Positions 1 through 7,227 of a stretch of DNA of 64,000 bases are shown here, piece by piece. This DNA is from JABCPE02 sp963516675 (GTDB lineage Bacteria; Bacteroidota; Bacteroidia; Flavobacteriales; Weeksellaceae): the NCBI GenBank assembly GCA_963516675.1, contig CAUQBH010000004.1, positions 62,001 to 126,000 of the forward strand. The letters are read 5' to 3'. Made by a program: the position numbers and the translations under genes. Each line of letters begins with the position of its first letter. The stretch's first letter is position 1. Below the pieces are notes generated by a model. That model was not told where the DNA came from. It did not search any database and saw only the letters and a program-made list of their open reading frames with translations.

Positions 1-633
1 AACTGAATTCTCAATCGCCTGCTCTGTCCCGATTCTCTGAATGGTCTGAATAACGATTTTTCTTGCTTCGTTTTTCGCATTCATCTGAGCCTCTTCCATT
101 ATGTTCTGCACATAAGCTTGGGCTCTGGTTTTCGCTTCTGCTCTTAGAGATTCTACCAATTCTTTTTTGGCCTCTTCTGCAGAATAGTTAGATATTTTTT
201 CCAACATTTCTACTTTTTGAGAAATGGCTTCATTGAGTTCAGCTTGTTTTTTATCAATGATTTCTGATTTTCTTTGATATTCAGTCTGTTGTTTTTCTAA
301 ATCTTTTTCAAGTCTAGAAACTTTACTGAGTTCATCATTGAGTTTGCTTTCTTTATCCTTTGCTCTTTTCTCTACTTCCTGCATTTTTTTCTCACGAGCT
401 TGGATATTGGCATCATGTTCTGTCTTTAATTCTAAAAACTTTTCTTTTGCCTGAACTATCCTCTCTTTCTTTATAGATTCTGCTTGTACATTGGCATTTT
501 GAATGATGTTCTCTGCACTTTGTTTAGCATCTTTTATAATGAAATTAGCTTTGGAATTTGTGGCTTTCCTTGAATAAAGAATTCCTCCCAAAGCTCCCAC
601 TACAAGACCTATTATGATATAAATTATCTCCAT
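1..633 (-). CDS. rny: Ribonuclease Y, N-terminal part (cut by window edge)
   Basis: RNase Y is a membrane-anchored endoribonuclease that starts mRNA decay. The 211 visible codons give a start MEIIYIIIGLVVGALGG, which is a single N-terminal membrane anchor. A long charged coiled coil rich in K, E and Q follows, and the visible part ends RKIVIQTIQRIGTEQAIENS, where the KH domain begins. Order and length match the N-terminal third of the family. The KH and HD catalytic domains lie beyond base 1, so catalytic residues cannot be checked. It follows a probable 6S RNA and zapA on the same strand. Confidence 0.9.
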   Translation of the reverse strand, partial: MEIIYIIIGLVVGALGGILYSRKATNSKANFIIKDAKQSAENIIQNANVQAESIKKERIVQAKEKFLELKTEHDANIQAREKKMQEVEKRAKDKESKLNDELSKVSRLEKDLEKQQTEYQRKSEIIDKKQAELNEAISQKVEMLEKISNYSAEEAKKELVESLRAEAKTRAQAYVQNIMEEAQMNAKNEARKIVIQTIQRIGTEQAIENSV

Positions 634-707
634 TATCTATTAACTATTTTATTATTTTTCTTTCCAATATTTTTACAAAAAACCCACAATAATCCATTTG
701 TGATGTT

Positions 708-825
708 AGAGTAAACTCCCTATCAACACGATTTGAGCTTATTTCTACTCTCTGTAATCCGACAAGATGACGGCACGCCATTGAGCAGACCTTTACTCGG
801 TAATTGTTTAGCGTTGAGTTTACCT
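708..825 (-). ncRNA. ssrS: Probable 6S RNA (6S-Flavo type)
   Basis: The 225-bp gap between zapA and rny holds no reading frame but has a strong long-range stem. On the minus strand GTAAACTC (823-816) pairs perfectly with GAGTTTAC (718-711), and AAC/GTT pairing continues inward. The interior is more G+C rich than its flanks and has a small CCG/CGG hairpin, giving a long interrupted rod of about 115 nt. A near-consensus -7 box (TAACTTTA, 836-829) lies just before the stem, so transcription would begin at or next to its first base. 6S RNA regulates RNA polymerase and is often found next to zapA in bacteria, which supports the call. The family assignment rests on location and fold, not a covariance search. 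Confidence 0.6.
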
Positions 826-858
826 AAATAAAGTTAGAATTATTGCAGGCTTCATTTA

Positions 859-1158
859 TTATTCTTTGTTATCCTCTTCCAGCTCCTTCAAAAAATTTAT
901 TACTTCTTTCAGCTTTTCATCAGCTTCTTTCAGCTCTCTATCTTTTTTCTGTAAATTAAACTCTGCATTTATCATAAGCCTAAGAGCAGTCATCGCGAGA
1001 GCATCCTGTTTGTCTTTGGTAGCATAGTTATTCTCCATCTCCTTTATCGTCATCTCTATATTTTTCCCTATTCTACGCACCACTTCCTCCTGCTCTGGGG
1101 TAATATACATCGCATAATACCGCCCTGCTATATTTATTCTTATTTCCTGCTGAGCCAT
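859..1158 (-). CDS. zapA: Cell division protein ZapA
   Basis: ZapA binds FtsZ and bundles its protofilaments at the division septum. The 99-aa protein has the usual small N-terminal domain (INIAGRYYAMYITPEQEEVVRR) followed by a C-terminal coiled coil ending in KELEEDNKE. Length and layout fit the family. Its start overlaps the stop of the upstream coiled-coil gene by one base (TAATG), so the two are probably translationally coupled. The gene pair precedes the 6S-like RNA and rny. Confidence 0.88.
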   Translation of the reverse strand: MAQQEIRINIAGRYYAMYITPEQEEVVRRIGKNIEMTIKEMENNYATKDKQDALAMTALRLMINAEFNLQKKDRELKEADEKLKEVINFLKELEEDNKE

Positions 1159-1460
1159 TACATTCCTGTATTTCTAAGATAAGCTATACATGCATCAATT
1201 TCCTTAATCAGTTTATTGATGTGATTTTTCATCAATCTATTATGGTCTGGATTACCAGAAATTGCTGAAATCAATTTTATCTTTCTTTGTTCCTCCTTCA
1301 ACTCCTGATTTTCTCTCTGCTCCTCTTCATATTTCCCTTTCAGCAAATCATATTTTTTCTGCAAATCCTCATATTCTTTTGATAATTCTTTATAATCCTT
1401 ATTGATTTTTAGAATTTTATCTCTTAATACAGAAAAATTTTTATCTAAATCTACTGACAT
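1158..1460 (-). CDS. Coiled-coil protein coupled to zapA
   Basis: This 100-aa protein is almost entirely heptad-like coiled coil (roughly residues 8-70, rich in K, E and L). A conserved-looking C-terminal patch follows, with NPDHNRLMKNHINKLIKEID. It has no signal peptide or membrane segment. The one-base overlap with zapA suggests a joint role in cell division. It could be a ZapB-like partner, but that is inferred from position and coiled-coil content only. A consensus -7 box lies about 30 bp upstream of the start. Confidence 0.75.
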   Translation of the reverse strand: MSVDLDKNFSVLRDKILKINKDYKELSKEYEDLQKKYDLLKGKYEEEQRENQELKEEQRKIKLISAISGNPDHNRLMKNHINKLIKEIDACIAYLRNTGM

Positions 1461-1489
1461 CTCCAGAAGTTTGTTCTAACCTTAATACG

Positions 1490-1497
1490 CAAAATTA
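1490..1497 (-). promoter_or_regulatory. -7 promoter box for the coiled-coil/zapA operon
   Basis: The minus strand reads TAATTTTG, a perfect TAnnTTTG box, 30 bp upstream of the start codon at 1460. No clear -33 TTG is visible. Confidence 0.5.
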
Positions 1498-1534
1498 CAA
1501 TTTTTTTTGGATTTTTACTAAATTTTAAATAAAA

Positions 1535-1558
1535 AACCATAAACTTTCGTCTATGGTT
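1535..1558 (-). terminator. Terminator of porT/ubiE
   Basis: The minus strand forms AACCATA-GAC, a GAAA loop, then GTT-TATGGTT, followed by TTTTTATTT. The hairpin lies just beyond the porT stop codon. Confidence 0.8.
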
Positions 1559-1564
1559 CTATTT

Positions 1565-2305
1565 TTACTCAAATTTTAAAACAAACATCAGTGCGTTTGT
1601 CTTTAAGGAAGACATCGTTCCTGCCCAGTAATTAGGTGTTGTCGGATTGTCCTGCACCAGTTCGTTATTGATTAAGAATGTTCCTCGTATCGCGGGAGTA
1701 AGTTTAAATTTAGAAAAATAAAACTGTATTCCTATCTCCACAGACCATGCAAAATTATTCGTTCTCGTTCTAAAAATCCCTTGCAGATTGTCATTCACAC
1801 TTTTTTCATTTGACTGCAAATTCACCAGCCAATTGACCCCTGCAGCTGCGTAAGGACGAGAGTTAAACCATCTATTTCCATGAAGTTCCAGCATTACAGG
1901 AACATCTACATAAGTGGATTTCACCTTTCTCAAAGTATATAAATCTCTATCCGCAGGGTTCACTGCTAAAACTGCTGCATTTTTAAAAGTAAGCTCCCTC
2001 TCCACGAACTGAATCCCCGGCTCTAGCCTGATATCTAGATAATCATTGAGTTTCATTCTTCCTATAAGTCCAGCCCCAAATCCCACAGAATTTCTCACTA
2101 TCACAGGGCTGTTCTGCTCTGAAAATCCATTTGCCAGCTTCACTTTATAATCAAAACTATTGGCATTCAGATAAAAACCATAGCTGTATTTATCCACATC
2201 TATCCACTCTAGCCTGTCTGGCCTGTCCCTGATATTAAACAGCGACTGCGCGTCTGACATTGAAAAAAATCCAAACAATGATAATATTCCAAACAATTTT
2301 TTCAT
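1565..2305 (-). CDS. porT: PorT family outer-membrane protein (type IX secretion/gliding)
   Basis: PorT is an outer-membrane beta-barrel protein needed for type IX secretion and, in gliding species, for SprB export. The 246-aa product has a signal peptide (MKKLFGILSLFGFFSMSDAQ). Alternating amphipathic strands follow, including RLEPGIQFVERELTF and a C-terminal strand ending MFVLKFE, typical of a small barrel. It follows ubiE by one base in the same direction, and the ubiE-porT pair is a familiar arrangement in Flavobacteriia. A terminator follows. Another PorT-fold barrel is possible but less likely in this context. Confidence 0.82.
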   Translation of the reverse strand: MKKLFGILSLFGFFSMSDAQSLFNIRDRPDRLEWIDVDKYSYGFYLNANSFDYKVKLANGFSEQNSPVIVRNSVGFGAGLIGRMKLNDYLDIRLEPGIQFVERELTFKNAAVLAVNPADRDLYTLRKVKSTYVDVPVMLELHGNRWFNSRPYAAAGVNWLVNLQSNEKSVNDNLQGIFRTRTNNFAWSVEIGIQFYFSKFKLTPAIRGTFLINNELVQDNPTTPNYWAGTMSSLKTNALMFVLKFE

Positions 2306-2306
2306 C

Positions 2307-3044
2307 TTATTTTTTTGCTTTATATATTGTTACAATTCCTAAACTTAATTTTTTATACTCCACTTTTGAAAACCCCAAATCTAGTAAAATATTTTTCATT
2401 CTCTCCCCACAGGGAAAATTCTGCACAGAGTCTGGCAGATAGGTATATGCCTCCTTTTCACCAGAAATCATCTTTGCTAAAAATGGAAGCACCTTATTAA
2501 AATAAAAATTATACAAAGGCGACAAAACTCCCTCCATTTTTGAAAATTCTAAAATATAGACATTGCCATTTTCCTTGACCACTCGCCTCAGCTCACTTAG
2601 ACCTTTTTCTAAGTTTTCAAAATTCCTTACACCAAATCCAACGCTCACAGCATCAAATTTATTACTTTCAAAAGGTAAATTTTCTGCATTTGCTTTCTGA
2701 ATGGTTATTTCGTGCTCGGCTCCCAGCTCTTTGATTTTTTTATCAGCCAAATTGAGCATTTCTTGGGACAAATCCACAGCAGTTATTTTCACTCGGAAGT
2801 TTTTCCAAAGCGCTATTGCCAGTTCGCCCGTTCCTGTAGCAACATCCAGAATTTGTTTTGGGTCATCGCTCTGCATCCAGTTCACTAGGTTTTTTCGCCA
2901 CCAAAGATCTATTCTAAGCGAAAACAAGCGATTAAAGAAATCATATTTTGGAGCTATTCTATCGAACATATTCTCCACTCTCAAAGTTTTATTTGAGGCA
3001 GAATTACCTACTTTCGTATTTAAGTTCGATTGATTTTCAGACAT
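2307..3044 (-). CDS. ubiE: Demethylmenaquinone methyltransferase UbiE/MenG
   Basis: This enzyme transfers the last methyl group from SAM in menaquinone synthesis. The 245-aa protein carries the SAM-binding motif ILDVATGTGELAIAL (about residues 66-80), the family signature FDRIAPKYDFFNRLFS near the N-terminus, and the C-terminal YKAKK. It also has SVGFGVRNFENLEKGL, which is diagnostic of UbiE/MenG. It lies directly upstream of porT in the same transcription unit. In Bacteroidota, which use menaquinone, the menaquinone role is the likely one. Confidence 0.93.
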   Translation of the reverse strand: MSENQSNLNTKVGNSASNKTLRVENMFDRIAPKYDFFNRLFSLRIDLWWRKNLVNWMQSDDPKQILDVATGTGELAIALWKNFRVKITAVDLSQEMLNLADKKIKELGAEHEITIQKANAENLPFESNKFDAVSVGFGVRNFENLEKGLSELRRVVKENGNVYILEFSKMEGVLSPLYNFYFNKVLPFLAKMISGEKEAYTYLPDSVQNFPCGERMKNILLDLGFSKVEYKKLSLGIVTIYKAKK

Positions 3045-3132
3045 TTAAAAACAATATACTTTTCAAAATATATTCAGCGGCAAAGATATCACAAAAAAAA
3101 TCAAATTATCATTAAAAGAAGCCTTTTTCCGA

Positions 3133-5241
3133 TTATCTCCCTGTTCTATTTAGTAAATCATCTATGCTGGTGTCTCTTATATCATTATCAAATTTCTTCC
3201 CTGTTTGGAATTGATAAGAGAATTTTATAGAAACTCCACGAGAATTATTTTTGGTGTAATTATATGTGTAAATTCCGTTAATATCCGAATATCCTTTCAC
3301 TCTGTTGGTATTGAAAACATCGGAAATATTCAGCGTTAAATTTGCTTTATTTTCAAACAATGGAACTCTCAGATTCAGGTCTGTATAAAAATTGGAATAA
3401 TTATAATTAAACTGCTGTCTGCTCGGCGTGGAGTAATTCACAGAAACATCTAATTTCACTTTTTTGAACAAATCAAAACTATGAATACTCTCCAAAGTCG
3501 CATAATAAGACTGAGTGGAAAGATTATACTGCCCTGCTTTGAAACTACTGTGAGAAAGGTTTATTTTATTGGTTGTATTCCAAAAATCAGCAATTTTTAC
3601 AGGAATATTAACATTAAAAAGAAAAGTATTCTGATATCCAGCATTTTCAAGTTTTGAAAATAAAACTCCGTTGTTCAAGAGATTAGAAACATTGATAATG
3701 TTATTTTCTGAATAAAGATAACGAAACACAAAAGAATATTTTTTCATCAAAACATATCCTGCCTGTGAGATAAAATAATCCACTGGCTTCAGATACTGAT
3801 TTCCAGAACTCCACACATCGGTCTGCTCCACCATGATGGTAGGGTCATAGCTGAAAAAAGAAGGTCTGGTAAATCGTTTGGAAGTATGAATATAAAAAGT
3901 GTGGTTTTTATTATGAGTGTATGTAACTGTTGCCGAAGGTAGAAATTTATTATAATTCACCTTGCCGTCTAATCCTTTATTTGTTTGAAAATCAGCATCA
4001 GTATATTCATTTCTCAATCCCAAATTATACTTTAATTTTCCTTTAGACAAAGAATAATTGAGATAAGCGGAATATATATTTTCATTGAAATAAAAATTCT
4101 GTGAGCGGCTGTCTATAAAAGTATCAAAACTATAATAATCAGCCGTATTTCTATTGTCGCTGTTGGAATATTTTACTCCAAATGAGAGTTTGTTCTGTTC
4201 GTTGATTTTTTTAGTGTAATCTGCCGAAGCTGTAAAGATTTTATAATCTAATCTACCGTTTTGGGTATAATTTTCTGAATTTAAAAATAAGCCATTTGCA
4301 TAAAAATCATTATAACTCCTGAACGGATTATAAAACTTCTCCAACGCATAGTCGGCATTGATAGTCAGCTCATCATCTTTATCTGATGAAAAGTCATACT
4401 GCAAGGAAAAAGTATGCGTTTTATCCTTAGTTTCAGAAAAATTATTAATAAAAGAAGTTCCCGAACTGGATAAAGTCTGAGTTTTGTAGTGATAAACATA
4501 GTTTTTATCCAAATCCATATCAGCAGTATAGTTGTAAAGGAAACTCAGCTTATGTTTATCATTAAAATCATAATCCAAATTAAAGATTGCATTATTCCCA
4601 AAACGCTTGGTTTTGCCTCCATATTCGCCCTCTCTGGTCAGCTGGTCAGTCCATTTTTGAAGGGAATTCCCTTTCGCATCAGAATATTTTATGAAATAAT
4701 CTCCAGATGCATAAATTCTGAGCTTCCCAAAGGTTGCCATATAGTTAGCATTGCTGTTATGCCCAAATTTATCGTTATAATAAACACCTGTTCCCAGCCC
4801 AAGAACCTGCCCTTCCACTTTTTTAGTCGTAATGATAATCTGCGCTGTGTAGCGGCTGTCCATAGAAGCATCGGGAGTATCGTTTATCTCTATATTCTTT
4901 ATAGTTTTGGCATCCAAAGAAGACAGAAAAGTATCAAACTGGTCAGGGATTATTTTGACTTCTTTTTTGTTAAGAATGATTTGTATTTTATCACTTCCCA
5001 AAATTTTCAGCCCATTAGAATAGCTGACATTTGGAGAAAATTTTATAATCTCAGAAACATTCTCTTTCTGCTCCAGCATTGTCCCTGAAACATTCAGTTG
5101 GTATCCTTTTAAAGTCTGTGCTACAGGCTGTTTCTTTATTATAGAAACTTCTTTTATCTCTGTAACTTTCACAGAATCCTTCTTCTCCTGTGCTAAAAAC
5201 ACAGCAGGAATCAACCCAATGAAATAAAATGTTTTCTTCAT
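3133..5241 (-). CDS. TonB-dependent-receptor-like outer-membrane protein
   Basis: The 702-aa product has a short signal peptide (MKKTFYFIGLIPAVFLAQ). A plug-like domain follows with IIKFSPNVSYSNG and IIITTKK (about residues 60-140), then a long beta-barrel rich in aromatic strands. It lacks the usual N-terminal carboxypeptidase-regulatory-like domain. The barrel end (VSIKFSYQFQTGKKFDND) and a short DDLLNRTG tail fit the 'outer membrane beta-barrel family' receptors of Bacteroidota. The substrate cannot be told, because no transporter or regulator is adjacent. It stands alone between ubiE and tRNA-Ser. Confidence 0.8.
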   Translation of the reverse strand: MKKTFYFIGLIPAVFLAQEKKDSVKVTEIKEVSIIKKQPVAQTLKGYQLNVSGTMLEQKENVSEIIKFSPNVSYSNGLKILGSDKIQIILNKKEVKIIPDQFDTFLSSLDAKTIKNIEINDTPDASMDSRYTAQIIITTKKVEGQVLGLGTGVYYNDKFGHNSNANYMATFGKLRIYASGDYFIKYSDAKGNSLQKWTDQLTREGEYGGKTKRFGNNAIFNLDYDFNDKHKLSFLYNYTADMDLDKNYVYHYKTQTLSSSGTSFINNFSETKDKTHTFSLQYDFSSDKDDELTINADYALEKFYNPFRSYNDFYANGLFLNSENYTQNGRLDYKIFTASADYTKKINEQNKLSFGVKYSNSDNRNTADYYSFDTFIDSRSQNFYFNENIYSAYLNYSLSKGKLKYNLGLRNEYTDADFQTNKGLDGKVNYNKFLPSATVTYTHNKNHTFYIHTSKRFTRPSFFSYDPTIMVEQTDVWSSGNQYLKPVDYFISQAGYVLMKKYSFVFRYLYSENNIINVSNLLNNGVLFSKLENAGYQNTFLFNVNIPVKIADFWNTTNKINLSHSSFKAGQYNLSTQSYYATLESIHSFDLFKKVKLDVSVNYSTPSRQQFNYNYSNFYTDLNLRVPLFENKANLTLNISDVFNTNRVKGYSDINGIYTYNYTKNNSRGVSIKFSYQFQTGKKFDNDIRDTSIDDLLNRTGR

Positions 5242-5334
5242 TCTTTTTGTCCAAATATAAATAAAAAATCAGAAACTCCATTCTGAAATTCCTGATTTTA
5301 TTTCTTTTGTAATCTTAAAAATTAAGATTATCTG

Positions 5335-5421
5335 CAGAAAGGAAGGGATTCGAACCCTCGATACGGTTACCCGTATACCACCTTTCCAGGGTGGCCTCTT
5401 CAACCACTCGAGCACCTTTCT
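5335..5421 (-). tRNA. tRNA-Ser(GGA)
   Basis: The minus strand folds as an 87-nt class II tRNA. The acceptor stem is AGAAAGG/CCTTTCT with discriminator G. The anticodon stem is CCACC/GGTGG with loop CTGGAAA, giving anticodon GGA. There is a long variable arm (TACGGGTAACCGTA) and a T-arm GAGGG-TTCGAAT-CCCTT. The long variable arm and G73 are serine identity features. CCA is not encoded. Confidence 0.96.
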
Positions 5422-5450
5422 ATTAATTTTGCAAATGTATAAAATAATTT

Positions 5451-6470
5451 TTAATTACAAGACATCTCCCCTCTCAAATTTTTAGAAAACTGCTGGGAAA
5501 AACTTCCTGCATATTTAGGATTGTCTATCAGATGCATCGCCTTTGTCAAAGCACTTTCTATGGTAATATCTCCACCACTGATGGCATTGATTTTAGAAAA
5601 AACATTGCTATTTTCATACTTCCCTAAACTCACGCCACCTGATGGACACTGGCTTATGACCACAATATCTATATTTTTATTGCGTATTTTCTGTAAAATT
5701 TCCAGTGTTTTGGCATCTCCGAAAATCGTTCCCGAACCGAAAACTTGGATAATCAAAACCTTTACAGCATCTATTTTTAGTAAATATTCCAAATCCATCC
5801 CTGGGAAAATCCTGCACAAATACACGCTGGTACTCAGGTGATAATCCACAGAAAACTTTTCATCCTGCTGAGGGCGAAAGAGATAACTTTCTTTAATGTT
5901 CAAAAACACGCCTGATTTACCTAAAATAGGATAATTAGGGCTTTGGAAGGCATCAAAGTTTTCCGAACTGTATTTTATACTTCTGTTTCCGCGCAGGAGC
6001 TGATGCTCAAAATACAAAGCCACTTCCTGAATAACCGCCTCGTTTTCTTTGTACAAACTTGCATAGTAAAGGCTCGTCAGCAGATTTTCTTTGGCATCTG
6101 TACGCAGGTCTCCTATTGGCAACTGAGAACCTGTCAAAATCACTGGTTTGCGCAGTCCTTTCAGCATAAAACTCAGCGCCGAAGAGGTGTAAGCCATCGT
6201 ATCCGTGCCGTGCAGAATAAGAAATCCATCGTATTTTTCATAATTCGCCTCTATCACTTCTGCTATCGCTCTCCATTTTTCTGGGCCGATGTCCGAGCTG
6301 TCTAGTGGCGGCGAAAACGAATGAATGTAAGTATCACAATCCAGCAGCTTGATTTCAGGCAGCTTGTCAAAAATCAAATCAAAATCAAAGGGCTTGAGAC
6401 TTCCCGTATTGTAGTCTTTTTCCATCCCGATGGTGCCGCCTGTGTAGATAATCAGAACTTTTCTTTTCAT
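5451..6470 (-). CDS. ansA: Type I (cytoplasmic) L-asparaginase
   Basis: The enzyme hydrolyses asparagine to aspartate and ammonia. The 339-aa protein has both threonine signatures: YTGGTIGM near residue 10, holding the first nucleophile, and LHGTDTMAYTSSALSFML near residue 85, holding the Thr-Asp pair. It has no signal peptide, which fits the cytoplasmic type I class. It starts three bases after the stop of the small upstream gene, so it is probably the last gene of a unit with the ankyrin protein and that small gene. tRNA-Ser lies just downstream on the same strand. Confidence 0.93.
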   Translation of the reverse strand: MKRKVLIIYTGGTIGMEKDYNTGSLKPFDFDLIFDKLPEIKLLDCDTYIHSFSPPLDSSDIGPEKWRAIAEVIEANYEKYDGFLILHGTDTMAYTSSALSFMLKGLRKPVILTGSQLPIGDLRTDAKENLLTSLYYASLYKENEAVIQEVALYFEHQLLRGNRSIKYSSENFDAFQSPNYPILGKSGVFLNIKESYLFRPQQDEKFSVDYHLSTSVYLCRIFPGMDLEYLLKIDAVKVLIIQVFGSGTIFGDAKTLEILQKIRNKNIDIVVISQCPSGGVSLGKYENSNVFSKINAISGGDITIESALTKAMHLIDNPKYAGSFSQQFSKNLRGEMSCN

Positions 6471-6473
6471 GGG

Positions 6474-6797
6474 CTAAATTTTGTCAAAAATAACGGAATT
6501 TAAATTCAAAACAAACTCTTCCAAATTCTTTTTCCACATTTTAGGATTATTTTTAGAAAAATATAGTGATACAGAGGGCTTTTCAGACAAGAAACAAGCA
6601 TAACTCTTTTCCATTGGTAAAACTTTCAAATCATCCATTCCTTCAAAACCCAAAGTAAGCGATTTATTCGGCTCATACAGCTGATTGATCACCCAATATC
6701 CCGATATATCTAGTTCATTTCCTTCCAGCTCCTCTGAAACTTCCAAATTATGCTCGTTTAGTTTCTTTCTTAAATCTTCTATATGACTGTTTATCAT
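6474..6797 (-). CDS. Small unknown protein between ankyrin and asparaginase genes
   Basis: The 107-aa protein is not recognised. It has no signal peptide or membrane segment and mixes a helical N-terminus (HIEDLRKKLNEHNLEV) with probable strands in the middle. Its start overlaps the ankyrin gene stop by four bases (ATGA) and its stop is three bases before ansA, so the three are probably co-transcribed. The size and pairing with an ankyrin protein resemble immunity-type accessory genes, but nothing specific supports that. Confidence 0.65.
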   Translation of the reverse strand: MINSHIEDLRKKLNEHNLEVSEELEGNELDISGYWVINQLYEPNKSLTLGFEGMDDLKVLPMEKSYACFLSEKPSVSLYFSKNNPKMWKKNLEEFVLNLNSVIFDKI

Positions 6798-7183
6798 CTT
6801 TTTAGCAAATTCATTATCTCTTTGGATTTATTCTTATCGTGGTACTCTTCTGTGGCATAGTGTTTTGCATCATACCCAAAGTCATTTTTCACACTTATTT
6901 CAGCACCATTTTCTAAAAGAATTTCAATAATATCAAGATTCCCATGAATACAGGCGTTTTGGATAGGAGTAAAATTCAGTTCTCCCTGCTTATTTACATT
7001 TGCTCCGTTTTTTATCAGCAAAATAACATCTTCCTTAGACTGAGAATTAACCGCCAAGTTTAACAGCGTTTCCCCCATCGTGCCTAAATCATGGACAGAA
7101 GTAATGGGAGCACAATCCAAAAAACTAGGAAAATTCTGATATTTCGAAAAAAGTTTTGTCAAAAATTCATCCATTTGCTCCAA
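6794..7183 (-). CDS. Ankyrin-repeat protein
   Basis: The 129-aa cytoplasmic protein carries about two and a half ankyrin repeats. MGETLLNLAVNSQSKEDVI begins one, LIKNGANVNKQGELNFTPIQ spans a repeat boundary, and NACIHGNLDIIEILLENGAE forms the next, followed by VKNDFGYDAKHYA. The N-terminal 30 residues look like a helical cap. Ankyrin repeats mediate protein binding. Small single-domain versions like this often occur in toxin-immunity and stress loci, but the partner is unknown. It lies 44 bp after the TerD-like gene and overlaps the following small gene by four bases. Confidence 0.8.
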   Translation of the reverse strand: MEQMDEFLTKLFSKYQNFPSFLDCAPITSVHDLGTMGETLLNLAVNSQSKEDVILLIKNGANVNKQGELNFTPIQNACIHGNLDIIEILLENGAEISVKNDFGYDAKHYATEEYHDKNKSKEIMNLLKR

Positions 7184-7227
7184 ATATCTTTACTTATAAA
7201 ACAGCTTTGATTTCATAAGTTTTTAGC

